From a virus, in the IMG/VR virus record IMGVR_UViG_3300021559_000001, positions 1 through 56,029 of that record: DNA of 56,029 bases; one strand, given 5' to 3'. The position numbers were made by a program, and so were the translations under genes. Below, in pieces: positions 29,145 through 37,084 of this stretch. The notes below the pieces were generated by a model. That model saw nothing but the letters and a program-made list of their open reading frames with translations. It ran no database searches and was not told the origin of the DNA. Positions within the stretch are counted from its first letter, which is position 1, and each line of letters starts with the position of its first letter.

Positions 29145-29518
29145 TGCCACAACCAACCCCCCAGCAGTTAGACCAGATGATTCAATCCTTCCAGTCGCGA
29201 CTGGATGCGAAAGTGTTGGAGCGGGGCTCATTGATGAGCTTACGCGGTCATTCCGGCATGATCGCCGATGGTATCGCATCCTTAGCCGTCAATCGGCATG
29301 TGTCCTTCGAGTCCGTAGAGTCTTTCGTTGGGGCTGATCCTGATCGCAATGGGTTGAAAGACGCGCTATTCAACCTCTGGACAGCCCAAATCGCCACCTT
29401 GGATATCGACATCAAAGAAATATCCTTCAACCTCCAGGTAGCCAAGCAAGCCGCTGCGCAACAGAAAAGCGGGATTCTCCTGGCAGGCACCATGCCGCCC
29501 AATAACCGGAAGGTCTGA
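29141..29518 (+). CDS. Helical protein, 125 aa
   Basis: MMPQPTPQQLDQMIQSFQSR; soluble and helical, with the pattern of small phage assembly or coiled-coil proteins (ALFNLWTAQIATLDIDIKEI). Overlaps both neighbours (ATGA at its start, TGATG at its end). Function unknown. Confidence 0.7.
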   Translation: MMPQPTPQQLDQMIQSFQSRLDAKVLERGSLMSLRGHSGMIADGIASLAVNRHVSFESVESFVGADPDRNGLKDALFNLWTAQIATLDIDIKEISFNLQVAKQAAAQQKSGILLAGTMPPNNRKV

Positions 29519-29841
29519 TGAAGCTGAAACGTCTTTGGTTCCAACTCCTGGACGCCATTCAAAGCGATTGGAACCAGCTCGGTCCGCAAGTCGATCCAAG
29601 CCTGTGGCCCAGGAAACTCCGCCGTCGATGGCTCAAGTGGGGCAGGGACTACGGCCAGTACACCCGCCGCGGTCGAAGGTTCACGCGGTTCGATAATGCA
29701 ACCGATCGCGCCGGCCGTGTGATTTCTCGAGGAAACCGCGGATGGGCCTGGTTCTGCGATAATTGTCACGACTACTCGATTACAAGAAACCCTTGGGATG
29801 GGTGTACAAGATGTAATTTTCTACCAGGAGCGCCGGAGTGA
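29518..29841 (+). CDS. Basic zinc-ribbon protein, 107 aa
   Basis: MKLKRLWFQLLDAIQSDWNQ, then an Arg-rich region (PRKLRRRWLKWGRDYGQYTR) and FCDNCHDYSITRNPWDGCTR followed by C: a C-x2-C-x(about 14)-C-x2-C zinc ribbon at the C-terminus. Probably binds nucleic acid or a protein partner. The ATG is in a TGATG overlap. Confidence 0.72.
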   Translation: MKLKRLWFQLLDAIQSDWNQLGPQVDPSLWPRKLRRRWLKWGRDYGQYTRRGRRFTRFDNATDRAGRVISRGNRGWAWFCDNCHDYSITRNPWDGCTRCNFLPGAPE

Positions 29842-30530
29842 AACAAGACAGACGCGGGTTTTTGAAATTGTTTGGTATATCGACGGCGGCAATCGCGGCT
29901 GCCCCAACAGTCGCGGGCGCAGAGCCGACCGTGGAAGTGATTCGGGCTGAGACTTCAGCGCCGCCACCGCTTCCTGGACGCGCGTTCGAACCGTACTTCG
30001 ACCGCGAGCGGACTATGGCTATGGATGTGCGGGACGAACCGCTCTGGAGTCAAGTGCGCATCGAGCGCAATGAGATGCGCGGCGACTACGTTTTATTCCA
30101 GGACTCGGCTGGGAATGGTTCGCCGATGTTCCCCGATGGAGTGACGCTGGCTGAAACCAACATGCTGAGGCCCGGCTGTTTGCCAGAACCGGAGATGTAT
30201 TGCATTCAGAAAATTGGTTTCGTCTTTTCACCATCCACGATTCCGGCGTTACGCTCCGCGTTCATTGACCGCTACGAATTGAATCTGAGCTTGGGCCGTA
30301 AGCGCCACTGGGAAGCGCCACTCTCGCAGGTGTTTTCAGTTGCCGAGCCAGAGCGAAAAGAGGATTTCGCGGAACTGCCGGATGCGGGATTCTACAGGCT
30401 CGATATCCCGCTAATAATCGAAGCTGGCCTCTGGTTCGGGCTTCATCTGATCGGCAACCCGATTCACCCATGCGGCAGAATCAAGGCCTGGGGAGTCTTC
30501 AAAGGCCTGCACGCTTGCGGAATCCAGTGA
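29838..30530 (+). CDS. Tat-exported virion-like protein
   Basis: A 230 aa protein starting with GTG (GTGA overlap). MKQDRRGFLKLFGISTAAIA is a twin-arginine signal (RRGFLK) with hydrophobic region and AGA cleavage site, so it is exported folded. The mature part is beta-rich (YVLFQDSAGNGSPMFPDGVT, MYCIQKIGFVFSPSTIPALR), and its end GLHACGIQ matches the end of the capsid-like protein 9660-10358. A membrane- or periplasm-routed form of a coat-protein fold is unusual. Last gene of the operon before repeat R at 30533-30588. Confidence 0.8.
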   Translation: MKQDRRGFLKLFGISTAAIAAAPTVAGAEPTVEVIRAETSAPPPLPGRAFEPYFDRERTMAMDVRDEPLWSQVRIERNEMRGDYVLFQDSAGNGSPMFPDGVTLAETNMLRPGCLPEPEMYCIQKIGFVFSPSTIPALRSAFIDRYELNLSLGRKRHWEAPLSQVFSVAEPERKEDFAELPDAGFYRLDIPLIIEAGLWFGLHLIGNPIHPCGRIKAWGVFKGLHACGIQ

Positions 30531-30532
30531 CT

Positions 30533-30588
30533 TCCCCCGCGCAATGCCGATTGATGGACCCGTGGCGACCCTTGAGCCCAACGCCAAA
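30533..30588. repeat. Solitary repeat arm R in the rightward operon
   Basis: CCCGCGCAATGCCGATTG to GAGCCCAACGCCAAAAGG, lying between the stop of the Tat protein gene and the GTG of the GroES gene. Its outer end supplies the AAAAGGA ribosome site of the GroES gene. Confidence 0.65.
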
Positions 30589-30599
30589 AGGATTTTCTC

Positions 30600-30950
30600 G
30601 TGTTTGAAAACTTCTCACCTATCAACGATCAGCTACTCATTAAAGTATTACCCTCTCCCTCAGAAGAGAAGGGAATCGTCATCCCGGATTCAGCCAAGCC
30701 GAAAGCCATCTTCGCGGATGTGATCGCAGTCGGGCCGGGGAGGAGGGGCCGATTGTTGCGTTGCGCCAGGTGCGCGGATCGTTTCATCCCCGAGCGTCTA
30801 TCCCTCGACGTGAAACCTGGAGACCGCATCGTCTTCCACCCGGCCGTACGCTCCTACAGGGCAAGAGAAGCGGAAGTAGATTTACAGTCTCAGCAGGAAA
30901 CCATCATCATCCGCGAGGATTCGGTGCTGGCGGTAATTGAGTCCGACTGA
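30600..30950 (+). CDS. groES: GroES-like co-chaperonin with CxxC insert
   Basis: A 116 aa protein starting with GTG 30600, AAGGA 7 bases upstream. Cpn10 features: NDQLLIKVLPSPSEEKGIVI, mobile-loop region with IVIPDSAKPKA, ADVIAVGPGRRG, LDVKPGDRIVF, end EDSVLAVIESD. Relative to the usual 95-97 aa it has an insert in the centre with LRCARCADRF, a CxxC pair that may bind zinc. It would replace host GroES on GroEL to fold virus proteins, as T4 gp31 does. Its 3' end overlaps the convergent gene 30907-31125 by 44 bases. Confidence 0.9.
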   Translation: MFENFSPINDQLLIKVLPSPSEEKGIVIPDSAKPKAIFADVIAVGPGRRGRLLRCARCADRFIPERLSLDVKPGDRIVFHPAVRSYRAREAEVDLQSQQETIIIREDSVLAVIESD

Positions 30951-31125
30951 CCGCATCGACCAGACGCGGCCCCGGCATCTTCTCCGCATACTTCCGTAAC
31001 TCTTCCGCCATCTGCGCGCAGGTTTTGCAAGGCGTATACGATCCTGATTGCATGATCTTCTCTTGGTAGGCTGAACAGTTTTTAACTAATTGATCGGCTA
31101 TTTCTCGAAGACGGGTGGGGGTCAC
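30907..31125 (-). CDS. Small Cys-containing helical protein
   Basis: A 72 aa protein starting with GTG (MTPTRLREIADQLVKNCSAY), with CKTCAQM at about residues 33-39. Helical and soluble. It follows the ribbon-helix-helix gene by 3 bases and overlaps the end of groES on the other strand. Unknown function. Confidence 0.62.
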   Translation of the reverse strand: MTPTRLREIADQLVKNCSAYQEKIMQSGSYTPCKTCAQMAEELRKYAEKMPGPRLVDAVSRTQLPPAPNPRG

Positions 31126-31128
31126 ACA

Positions 31129-31344
31129 TTAGCCTTTTTGTTGGTTTGAATGGAGGCAGTTCTGCGGGTTGTGGTGGGAGGTCCGCGTGCTGAGACTCGC
31201 AAAATAGTGTCTCGCGTATTCCGTAACAATCGCCGAGAGCGAACACGCTTTCATGCCAGCTACCTTGCGGCGAGCCGCTTCCTGTATGAGTTCGTCGTAC
31301 ATGGATGGCGGCATAGTAATAGTCACTTTACGGTAGCCAGACAT
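31129..31344 (-). CDS. Ribbon-helix-helix DNA-binding protein
   Basis: A 71 aa protein with the CopG/Arc layout: strand YRKVTITMPPSMYDELIQEA, helix, then SLSAIVTEYARHYFASLS. The last 18 residues (RTSHHNPQNCLHSNQQKG) are encoded by repeat L (31140-31192) and replace the usual short end. Probably a repressor of an operon nearby; the operator is unknown. Confidence 0.78.
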   Translation of the reverse strand: MSGYRKVTITMPPSMYDELIQEAARRKVAGMKACSLSAIVTEYARHYFASLSTRTSHHNPQNCLHSNQQKG

Positions 31345-31567
31345 GGCGGCTCACTTCCCCTGATTCAGAGAGCCACTCTGGCCAGCGTCTCTTTGCAATT
31401 CTCAGACAGGAACGGCAGACATTCCCAGCCCACGGACCACCATGAATCATCACAGCCGGATTAGCTCCACAGATGGCCGCACGCTTGCCGAATCCTTCAG
31501 GCAGGATGTGACAGCGTGGTCCACGTTTTGGATTGCGGATAGTTCGCGGCCCTCGGATCACTTTCAT
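31328..31567 (-). CDS. Small Cys-containing protein, 79 aa
   Basis: Starts MKVIRGPRTIRNPKRGPRCH 2 bases after the stop of 31570-31818 and overlaps the next start by 17 bases. Four cysteines (one at residue 19, AICGANPA, NVCRSCLR) suggest a zinc site. Basic; possibly nucleic-acid binding. Family not recognised. Confidence 0.62.
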   Translation of the reverse strand: MKVIRGPRTIRNPKRGPRCHILPEGFGKRAAICGANPAVMIHGGPWAGNVCRSCLRIAKRRWPEWLSESGEVSRHVWLP

Positions 31568-31569
31568 GA

Positions 31570-31818
31570 TCACTTTAATATCACTTTCCCGCGAAATTGC
31601 TTCGGCGCGTGTTTGGGACGGCGCGCCAATGCGGGATACACCGGAGTAACCTCGTGTCTCGATTTGGGAACACAGATGCATCGATCCTCGTGGCGATCAC
31701 AGATAGGACACCATCTTAATTGCACGCGGGTGCCGGATGTTTTCACAGCGGCTAATCGCTCATCCATGTCTGGGCAGTTGCATCTCGCAATATGGTTGTT
31801 GCAGACCGTACAGAACAT
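31570..31818 (-). CDS. Zinc-finger-like protein, 82 aa
   Basis: I chose the ATG at 31818 (MFCTVCNNHIARCNCPDMDE) because GGAGG lies 6 bases upstream. Cysteine pairs CTVC, CNC, CPIC and CIC give two treble-clef or ribbon-like sites. Small proteins of this kind are common in phage early regions. Coupled to the next gene by a 2-base gap. Confidence 0.7.
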   Translation of the reverse strand: MFCTVCNNHIARCNCPDMDERLAAVKTSGTRVQLRWCPICDRHEDRCICVPKSRHEVTPVYPALARRPKHAPKQFRGKVILK

Positions 31819-31842
31819 CACTACCTCCATTCAAATGTGACT

Positions 31843-32112
31843 TTATTTCCCGTTCTCCACAACGGACGAGCGGACCACGCTTCCGAGACCTTGCAGACTG
31901 CCTCCATTCAAACCCTCGGCCTTCTGCTTACCTGCTAACCATCCTAATCTCCATGCTTGTTGTAAATCTGAGAATCCATAAGGGGGATGATCCCTTGTGG
32001 AGTTTTCAAAGTCTGATAAGCCCTGGTCGTACGCTTTGCGCTTCGCCGCGTCAAAAGTTTTAGCTGCCGCGTTTGAAAGTATGTCCAGTGCGATACCGTG
32101 AGTCGTCTTCAT
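31843..32112 (-). CDS. Small protein with repeat-encoded tail
   Basis: An 89 aa protein starting MKTTHGIALDILSNAAAKTF (ATGA overlap). A helical alpha-rich unique part ends at AGKQKAEGL. The tail NGGSLQGLGSVVRSSVVENG is read from a member of the repeat family in another frame. The same frame starts the secreted protein 48817-49284 (KGASLQGFRSVIRSS), so one repeat acts as a tail here and as a head there. Confidence 0.65.
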   Translation of the reverse strand: MKTTHGIALDILSNAAAKTFDAAKRKAYDQGLSDFENSTRDHPPYGFSDLQQAWRLGWLAGKQKAEGLNGGSLQGLGSVVRSSVVENGK

Positions 32113-32354
32113 GCGCGCGCCTCTTCCGCCGCCTTGATTTCTTCGCGTGCGACCTGGCGCATAAGGCCCATGATCTTTTTCAGTGAGAGCCCGCCGTGGT
32201 GAAACGATTTCTTGCAGGCGTCGTCGTGGAACTTCGGCGGCACGGTCCAACCGTCTGGATGGTCCTTATCCCGTTTATGCCGGGTGAACTTACACAAGCA
32301 TCCTTGGCACTCCCACCGACCGTCCGCAAGTTGCTTCGCATGTATGACCGCCAT
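32109..32354 (-). CDS. Zinc-binding small protein, repeat-supplied ribosome site
   Basis: An 81 aa protein starting MAVIHAKQLADGRWECQGCL. Metal ligands: CQGCLC, then DDACKKSFHH. A ribbon or HNH-like zinc fold is possible. GGTGGAATT before the ATG is the inner end of repeat R (32357-32408), which here acts as the Shine-Dalgarno sequence. Confidence 0.68.
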   Translation of the reverse strand: MAVIHAKQLADGRWECQGCLCKFTRHKRDKDHPDGWTVPPKFHDDACKKSFHHGGLSLKKIMGLMRQVAREEIKAAEEARA

Positions 32355-32356
32355 AA

Positions 32357-32408
32357 TTCCACCGCGCAATGCCGAATACGGGCCGTGGCGTACAGATGAG
32401 CCCAAACA
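32357..32408. repeat. Solitary repeat arm R upstream of a gene
   Basis: CACCGCGCAATGCCGAATAC to GAGCCCAAACAC. On the minus strand it forms the 5' region of gene 32109-32354 and ends in its ribosome site. The 112 bases beyond (32409-32520) contain no gene. Confidence 0.6.
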
Positions 32409-32520
32409 CTGATTGTCTTATGTCGTCCGACACTACAATAGATGCCGTAGGACTACTCTAACCCTACTCTCTGCGTCTGTCAATACCCTATTCCACTTCA
32501 GAGGGTACCGAGTCGAGGAT

Positions 32521-33447
32521 TTAGGTTGGGTTAGCTTGCATCAATTCCAGCAACGGCGGCGCTTTCTCTTTGTCGCTGACTAGCCGCTCTGCCTTCTTGA
32601 CATTCCGCAACGCCTGGTCGCAGTACGATTCTTTCAACTCGAAGCCGATGGCTTCCCTTCCTTCCTCGATGGCTACGTACGCGGTCGAACCGATTCCCAT
32701 ATACGGATCTAAAACCAGCTCGCCGGGATTGGTCCAGAGTTTGATGCATCGCCGGATGACTTCGAGCTGCAGCGGGCAGACGTGCTTTTCTTCGTCGCTT
32801 TCGCGTGCGGATTTCCAGCCTTCCAACACATCGGTCTCGCGGATGTCGGTCCACACGCCGTGGGCATCCCGGATCCATTCTTCTTGGGTGACCCAGCCGT
32901 GCGGATTCTTGGTCGCGTGCTTCAAGCAGAGCACTGGCGTCGATTCCCCTGGCTTCTGAAACTGGAGTACGTAATCGTTAACGGCCGGCGAAAGGTCGCG
33001 CGCGTTCCGGGAGTGGCCCGTCATAAATTGCAGCGAATGAAGCGACAGGCGCTTGGCGATGATTTGCGGATTCTTCGGGATGACGAACTCGCCCCGGTAT
33101 TCAAATCCGCCCGCGCAGCATAGATCGATCACAGCGCCGCGGAAGTCTCGCCGTCCCATGTAGCCGTGCTGGTTCTGATAGCGGAGCAACTGCTGGATGT
33201 GGATACATACGTTGCAGCCCGGCTTCATCACGCGGTAGAGTTGGTGCACGAAAAAGCGCATGTGCAGCCCGAAGCCTCCGGCCTTCATGTCGGTTCCATC
33301 CTGGTTGTTGCCGACGTCCTCCGGCTTGCCCGAATACATGAAGAGCGCACCGAACGGGATGCTGGTAACGCACAGGTCACACGAATCCGGCATGAGGTAC
33401 TTCGTCATGCCGGGGATTCCATCGCAGTTCCAGATTTGAGCGCTCAT
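32521..33447 (-). CDS. DNA methyltransferase (N4-cytosine/N6-adenine, beta-type order)
   Basis: A 308 aa protein. Catalytic motif IV comes first (DLCVTSIPFG, residues about 24-33; Ile replaces the first Pro of TSPPF). The SAM-binding motif I is near the C-terminus (LVLDPYMGIGSTAYVAIEEG, then IGFELKESYCDQA), preceded by KHVCPLQLEVIRRCIKLW. This order defines the beta group of amino-methyltransferases. Coupled by ATGA to the SNF2-type helicase upstream, a pairing frequent in phages; it probably modifies the replicon's own DNA against restriction. No cognate endonuclease is seen. Confidence 0.88.
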   Translation of the reverse strand: MSAQIWNCDGIPGMTKYLMPDSCDLCVTSIPFGALFMYSGKPEDVGNNQDGTDMKAGGFGLHMRFFVHQLYRVMKPGCNVCIHIQQLLRYQNQHGYMGRRDFRGAVIDLCCAGGFEYRGEFVIPKNPQIIAKRLSLHSLQFMTGHSRNARDLSPAVNDYVLQFQKPGESTPVLCLKHATKNPHGWVTQEEWIRDAHGVWTDIRETDVLEGWKSARESDEEKHVCPLQLEVIRRCIKLWTNPGELVLDPYMGIGSTAYVAIEEGREAIGFELKESYCDQALRNVKKAERLVSDKEKAPPLLELMQANPT

Positions 33448-35141
33448 GCGGCTATCAGTCCTTTCAGGGCTTCCAGATAATACTTTTCCTGTTCGTCGGC
33501 GTCTTGCTCGAAGCTGTTTTTCTTTCGGAGCACGTTCTCCATCACTAGACCTTCGAGGTGCCGAATGATCGGAAGGTGGATATGGACGGTGTTGGTTTGC
33601 CCGTAGCGCAGGGCCCGGCGCACGGCTTGATAGAAGCGCTCATAGGAATCGTCCCAGCCGGAGAAGATCATCGACGTACAGCACTGGAAGTTCATTCCGA
33701 AGCCGAGCAGTGACGCCTTACTAATCAGGATATCGAGTTGCCCCTTGCGGAATTTCTCGATCAGTGAGATTCGGTCCTTCTGTTTGACTTTGCCGTCCAG
33801 CAAACATGAGCCGATTCCCCGCGCGGCCAATTCTTCCGCGATCAGTTGCCCTTCCTCGTCGAATACGGTCCAGATGAGCACCTGGCGGCCGGCTTTCATT
33901 TCCGCAATGGCGACATCGGCAACTCTCGCCGGCTTCAGCGAGGGGATGAGCCTGACCGTGGTTTTCTTGCCTGTCTTTTCGTAAATGAATCCCTTGGCGA
34001 TTTGGCTCAACTTGGTCCGCTGAACCACGCCGATATTCTGCGTTCCGAGCAGGCCTGCGCCGGCCTCGAAATAGATGCGGTTCTGTTCGTCGATCTGTTC
34101 CGGCGTCGGGTCGATGTCGTATTCATGGAAAACTGGGGGTGGAATCGACGCGAGATTATCGGACCATCCGTACATTTTCGGATTGCGGAGATAGATCGAC
34201 CATGAAGCCAGAAAGCGGTAGAACCCTTCGCGCGCGTGAGGCTTGATGCGCCATTCCCCTTTCTTGTCCCTGGAAAAGAAGGTCCACAGGATATCACTCT
34301 CGGTTCTGAGTTTCTCGATAAACGCCGCCTGGCTCGCGTACTCCATTACCTCGTTGGGCGCCGGGGTCGCTGTGCAGGAGAGTTTATATTCGATCCCCTT
34401 GGCGGATTTGATCAGGTTCCACTTGATGACGCCGCCGCCTGATTTCAGGATTGAGGATTCATCGCAGATCAGGCCGCCCAGCAACCGGAGTTGCGGTAGC
34501 AAGCCGGGAATCATCTTGTCGTAGTTCGTGATTGCCAGTTCGCAGCCGGGCGCTTCGAGCCATTCTTCCAGTTCCTTACGGGTCTCCAGTTTCTTGACTA
34601 GCAGGGCATCGCCGTAGAATTTCGTGGACTCATCGCAGGTTTGCTCAATGATCTGCAACGGCGAAAAGATCAGCACCTTGCGACCGATCGCTGCCAGGAC
34701 ATGCCGCGCCCATTCCAGGAACATGGCCGTCTTACCTAAGCCGCAATCGGCGTAAATCGCATACCGCTGCGCTTTCAGTGCCTGCTTGACGATGAATTGC
34801 TCATAGTCGAACAGGTACGCGGCGATCTGGAGTTTCTCTGCTGGTGTCGCCGGGGCCGGGATGCCGAGCATTGGAAGAAACCGCGCCGGCGTGCTGATGG
34901 TGTAGGAATCGCTCTCCCAGTCGTAGGTGGTTTGGAATTCTGGAAGCCTTTTGCAGTTCAGGAATAGGTCGTAGTGGGCGAGGTCGAAGGTGTCGAAACA
35001 AATACGGGCCGTCGAGCCGTCGATCTGAATTCCCCCGCGCAATGCCGATTCTGAATCGGGCGGTACCGTCGAGCCCAAACCATCTTGAGTCTGATTTTCC
35101 AAGGTGGGCAGTACAGATGAGGCCAAACTATCCGTTTCCAT
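33444..35141 (-). CDS. SNF2/DEAD-type helicase with repeat-encoded N-terminal extension
   Basis: A 565 aa protein. Helicase motifs: I AIYADCGLGKTAMF (about residues 145-158), II ICDESS, III SCTATPAPNEVMEYASQ, a C-terminal RecA domain with LLDGKVKQKDR, and VI QAVRRALRYGQ. Residues 1-45 (SLASSVLPTLENQ, then GLGSTVPPDSESALRGG) are read from two tandem R repeats (35033-35130). The ATG has GGAGAAAAAGTAA directly upstream. Acts on duplex DNA in replication, recombination or together with the methyltransferase. Confidence 0.88.
   Translation of the reverse strand: METDSLASSVLPTLENQTQDGLGSTVPPDSESALRGGIQIDGSTARICFDTFDLAHYDLFLNCKRLPEFQTTYDWESDSYTISTPARFLPMLGIPAPATPAEKLQIAAYLFDYEQFIVKQALKAQRYAIYADCGLGKTAMFLEWARHVLAAIGRKVLIFSPLQIIEQTCDESTKFYGDALLVKKLETRKELEEWLEAPGCELAITNYDKMIPGLLPQLRLLGGLICDESSILKSGGGVIKWNLIKSAKGIEYKLSCTATPAPNEVMEYASQAAFIEKLRTESDILWTFFSRDKKGEWRIKPHAREGFYRFLASWSIYLRNPKMYGWSDNLASIPPPVFHEYDIDPTPEQIDEQNRIYFEAGAGLLGTQNIGVVQRTKLSQIAKGFIYEKTGKKTTVRLIPSLKPARVADVAIAEMKAGRQVLIWTVFDEEGQLIAEELAARGIGSCLLDGKVKQKDRISLIEKFRKGQLDILISKASLLGFGMNFQCCTSMIFSGWDDSYERFYQAVRRALRYGQTNTVHIHLPIIRHLEGLVMENVLRKKNSFEQDADEQEKYYLEALKGLIAA
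35033..35130. repeat. Two R repeats in tandem inside a helicase gene
   Basis: A full copy (35033-35085, CCCCGCGCAATGCCGATTC to GAGCCCAAACC) and a shorter copy (about 35103-35130, GCAGTACAGATGAGGCCAAAC) lie in the first 45 codons of gene 33444-35141 without breaking the frame. Confidence 0.75.
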
Positions 35142-35336
35142 TTACTTTTTCTCCGTGTTTGAATTCAGAATCGCGTCACCGTTCAAAAGTGAGGTCCGCC
35201 CACTGAGGATCAATTTCTTTTCAGTGCGCCAGTCGTATAATCCTTGGAGTATCCCGTGGATGTCGAGATTGCCGGCGTACGCCTCTTCGCAGATGCGCTG
35301 TATCTCGCGGTCGCAGCGGGCGAGGTCTTCAGCCAT
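35142..35336 (-). CDS. Small charged protein, 64 aa
   Basis: Start chosen at 35336 (MAEDLARCDREIQRICEEAY) because GAGGAG lies 7 bases upstream. Helical; the frame overlaps the previous gene by 8 bases. Ends LNGDAILNSNTEKK, resembling the repeat-encoded NSNTK tails. Unknown. Confidence 0.65.
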   Translation of the reverse strand: MAEDLARCDREIQRICEEAYAGNLDIHGILQGLYDWRTEKKLILSGRTSLLNGDAILNSNTEKK

Positions 35337-35523
35337 TCGCGTTCTCCTCTGAACATGCTGCCTGATGAAATTCAAGTTGTGGTCCTCCGTAATGTAATTG
35401 CTGCGCTGCTTTGTCTTGGCAGAAGTCTAGCCATCTTCGGATAACTTCAGCTGCGTCCCCCTCGGCTACTTGATAGGAGCCGTCCGCATACGTTAACTCG
35501 ATTCGGACACAGGGTACGCTCAT
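35329..35523 (-). CDS. Small protein, 64 aa
   Basis: MSVPCVRIELTYADGSYQVA: beta strands then helix (DAAEVIRRWLDFCQDKAAQQ). ATGA overlap with the gene upstream, so part of the DnaB operon. No family recognised. Confidence 0.65.
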   Translation of the reverse strand: MSVPCVRIELTYADGSYQVAEGDAAEVIRRWLDFCQDKAAQQLHYGGPQLEFHQAACSEENANG

Positions 35524-35741
35524 GCGGGAATGTCCTCTGGCAGCATCTTCTGGCCTAGGAGTTTCCGCGCTCGGTCGAGTGTGTCCAGCGCCTTCAATAA
35601 TTCTATTCCCAACTCATCGTATGGCAGTGGCGCTAGTTTGTCGCAGGCTGCTTTGATGTTTAGCTTCGCGGTCTCCAGCGCCTCATCGGCTTCCAATTCT
35701 CGGATGAACCGCTCGCATTCCGGCTTGATATTGTTCGTCAT
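35520..35741 (-). CDS. Small helical protein, 73 aa
   Basis: MTNNIKPECERFIRELEADE; an all-helical, ac­idic protein, ATGA overlaps on both sides. It directly follows dnaB and might be a helicase loader or cofactor by position only. Confidence 0.65.
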   Translation of the reverse strand: MTNNIKPECERFIRELEADEALETAKLNIKAACDKLAPLPYDELGIELLKALDTLDRARKLLGQKMLPEDIPA

Positions 35742-37063
35742 TCTAAATCCTCCGCGCGATTTTCAAAGGCTGTAATGTGGCCCAGCCAGGTTAGCTCGAT
35801 TTTGCCGGTTGGTCCGTTACGCTGTTTCCAGAGCAGTAATTCCGCCATGCCGTGCAGGTCCTCACGTTCCCGATGGAGCATCTCTGGGCGCCACACGAAG
35901 GCTACTGCGTCGGCGTCCTGCTCAATACTCCCAGAGTCTCTCAGGTCATGAAGCGCTGGCGCGCGGCGCTCTTTCAGATTGTCCCGGTTTAACTGTGACA
36001 AGAGGTGTACATTCACATCCTCGTCAGCGGCCAGGAGTTTCAATTGCCGGGTGATCTCGGAGACTTCCGCGTTCCGGTTGGCGTGCTTTCCTATCGATTG
36101 CAAAAGTTGAAGGTAGTCGATTACCACCATGAAAACATCCTGCTGCTTGGTTTTCTTCCGCCGAACCGCGGCACGGATCGCGCTCACGGTCGAGATTCCA
36201 TATTCGGCGATCCAGAGCGGCCAACTCAAGATTTGCTGGATGGCTTTCTGTATCCGCGTGCGTTCATCACTGTTTAGATATCCGGCCCGGAGTTTCGCGC
36301 CATCGACTCGGGAAAGGGTGCACATCATCCGCGTGAACAATGAGGCCCGCGACATCTCTAGCGAAAAAATCAGAACACCCAATCCGGCTTGAGCTACAGC
36401 CATGGCAACCTGAACCGCGGCCGCACTCTTACCCATCGATGGATTGCCGGCGAGCAAAAATAGTTCCTTGCGCCTGTACCCCCCGGTCATATCGGTCAGT
36501 TTCACCCAGGGGGTTTTGACGAAGGTCGCGGTTTGGTGGGGATTCAAGAAACGGTCAAGTCCTCCAGACTGTTCGATCACCTGTTCCAATCCCAGCATCT
36601 CGGCGGTCTGCTCCGGCTTGTAGCCGATCTTTGTGAGCGCATCTTCAGCCAGCGCGATCAGTTCCTTTGAGTCGCCTTGCTTCGCTACGCAGCGGTCGAT
36701 GAGATTTTGTGACGCGAAAATTATTTTACGGAGGGCCGCTTTCTCGCGGATGATGTCTACGTACGATTCCACGCTGGGCATCTCCGGCAACCCGACATCA
36801 AGTGAGGTAAGGTAGCCTACCCCATCCACCGAGGCGAGCTGCTGGCGGTCGTTCAGATAACTGGCAATTGTGATTCGATCGATCTCCAGCCCGGCCGTGT
36901 CCATCGCCTGTAACGCGGCATAGATGCGTCGATGTTTCTCGAGCGTGAAATCGTCCGCCGTGAGAAGTTGAAATACTTCGGCGTGCTTCTGATGTTCCAG
37001 GATAATCGATCCTAAAACCAGGCGCTCCGCTGGCAGGTCGCAGGGTAGGGCTATCTCGTTCAA
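35738..37063 (-). CDS. dnaB: Replicative DNA helicase
   Basis: A 441 aa DnaB-family helicase, close to the usual 450-470 aa. N-terminal domain residues 1-105 (LPCDLPAERLVLGSIILEHQ), linker, then the RecA-like domain: Walker A LLAGNPSMGKSAAAVQ, FSLEMSRASLFTRMMC, Walker B VVIDYLQLL, LSQLNRDNLKERR and the DnaB hallmark DLRDSGSIEQDADAVAFVWR. It forms a hexamer that unwinds the fork. No primase or polymerase is encoded nearby, so host DnaG and Pol III are presumably used. Confidence 0.95.
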   Translation of the reverse strand: MNEIALPCDLPAERLVLGSIILEHQKHAEVFQLLTADDFTLEKHRRIYAALQAMDTAGLEIDRITIASYLNDRQQLASVDGVGYLTSLDVGLPEMPSVESYVDIIREKAALRKIIFASQNLIDRCVAKQGDSKELIALAEDALTKIGYKPEQTAEMLGLEQVIEQSGGLDRFLNPHQTATFVKTPWVKLTDMTGGYRRKELFLLAGNPSMGKSAAAVQVAMAVAQAGLGVLIFSLEMSRASLFTRMMCTLSRVDGAKLRAGYLNSDERTRIQKAIQQILSWPLWIAEYGISTVSAIRAAVRRKKTKQQDVFMVVIDYLQLLQSIGKHANRNAEVSEITRQLKLLAADEDVNVHLLSQLNRDNLKERRAPALHDLRDSGSIEQDADAVAFVWRPEMLHREREDLHGMAELLLWKQRNGPTGKIELTWLGHITAFENRAEDLE

Positions 37064-37084
37064 CTGCGCACTCCTCTCCTAAAT

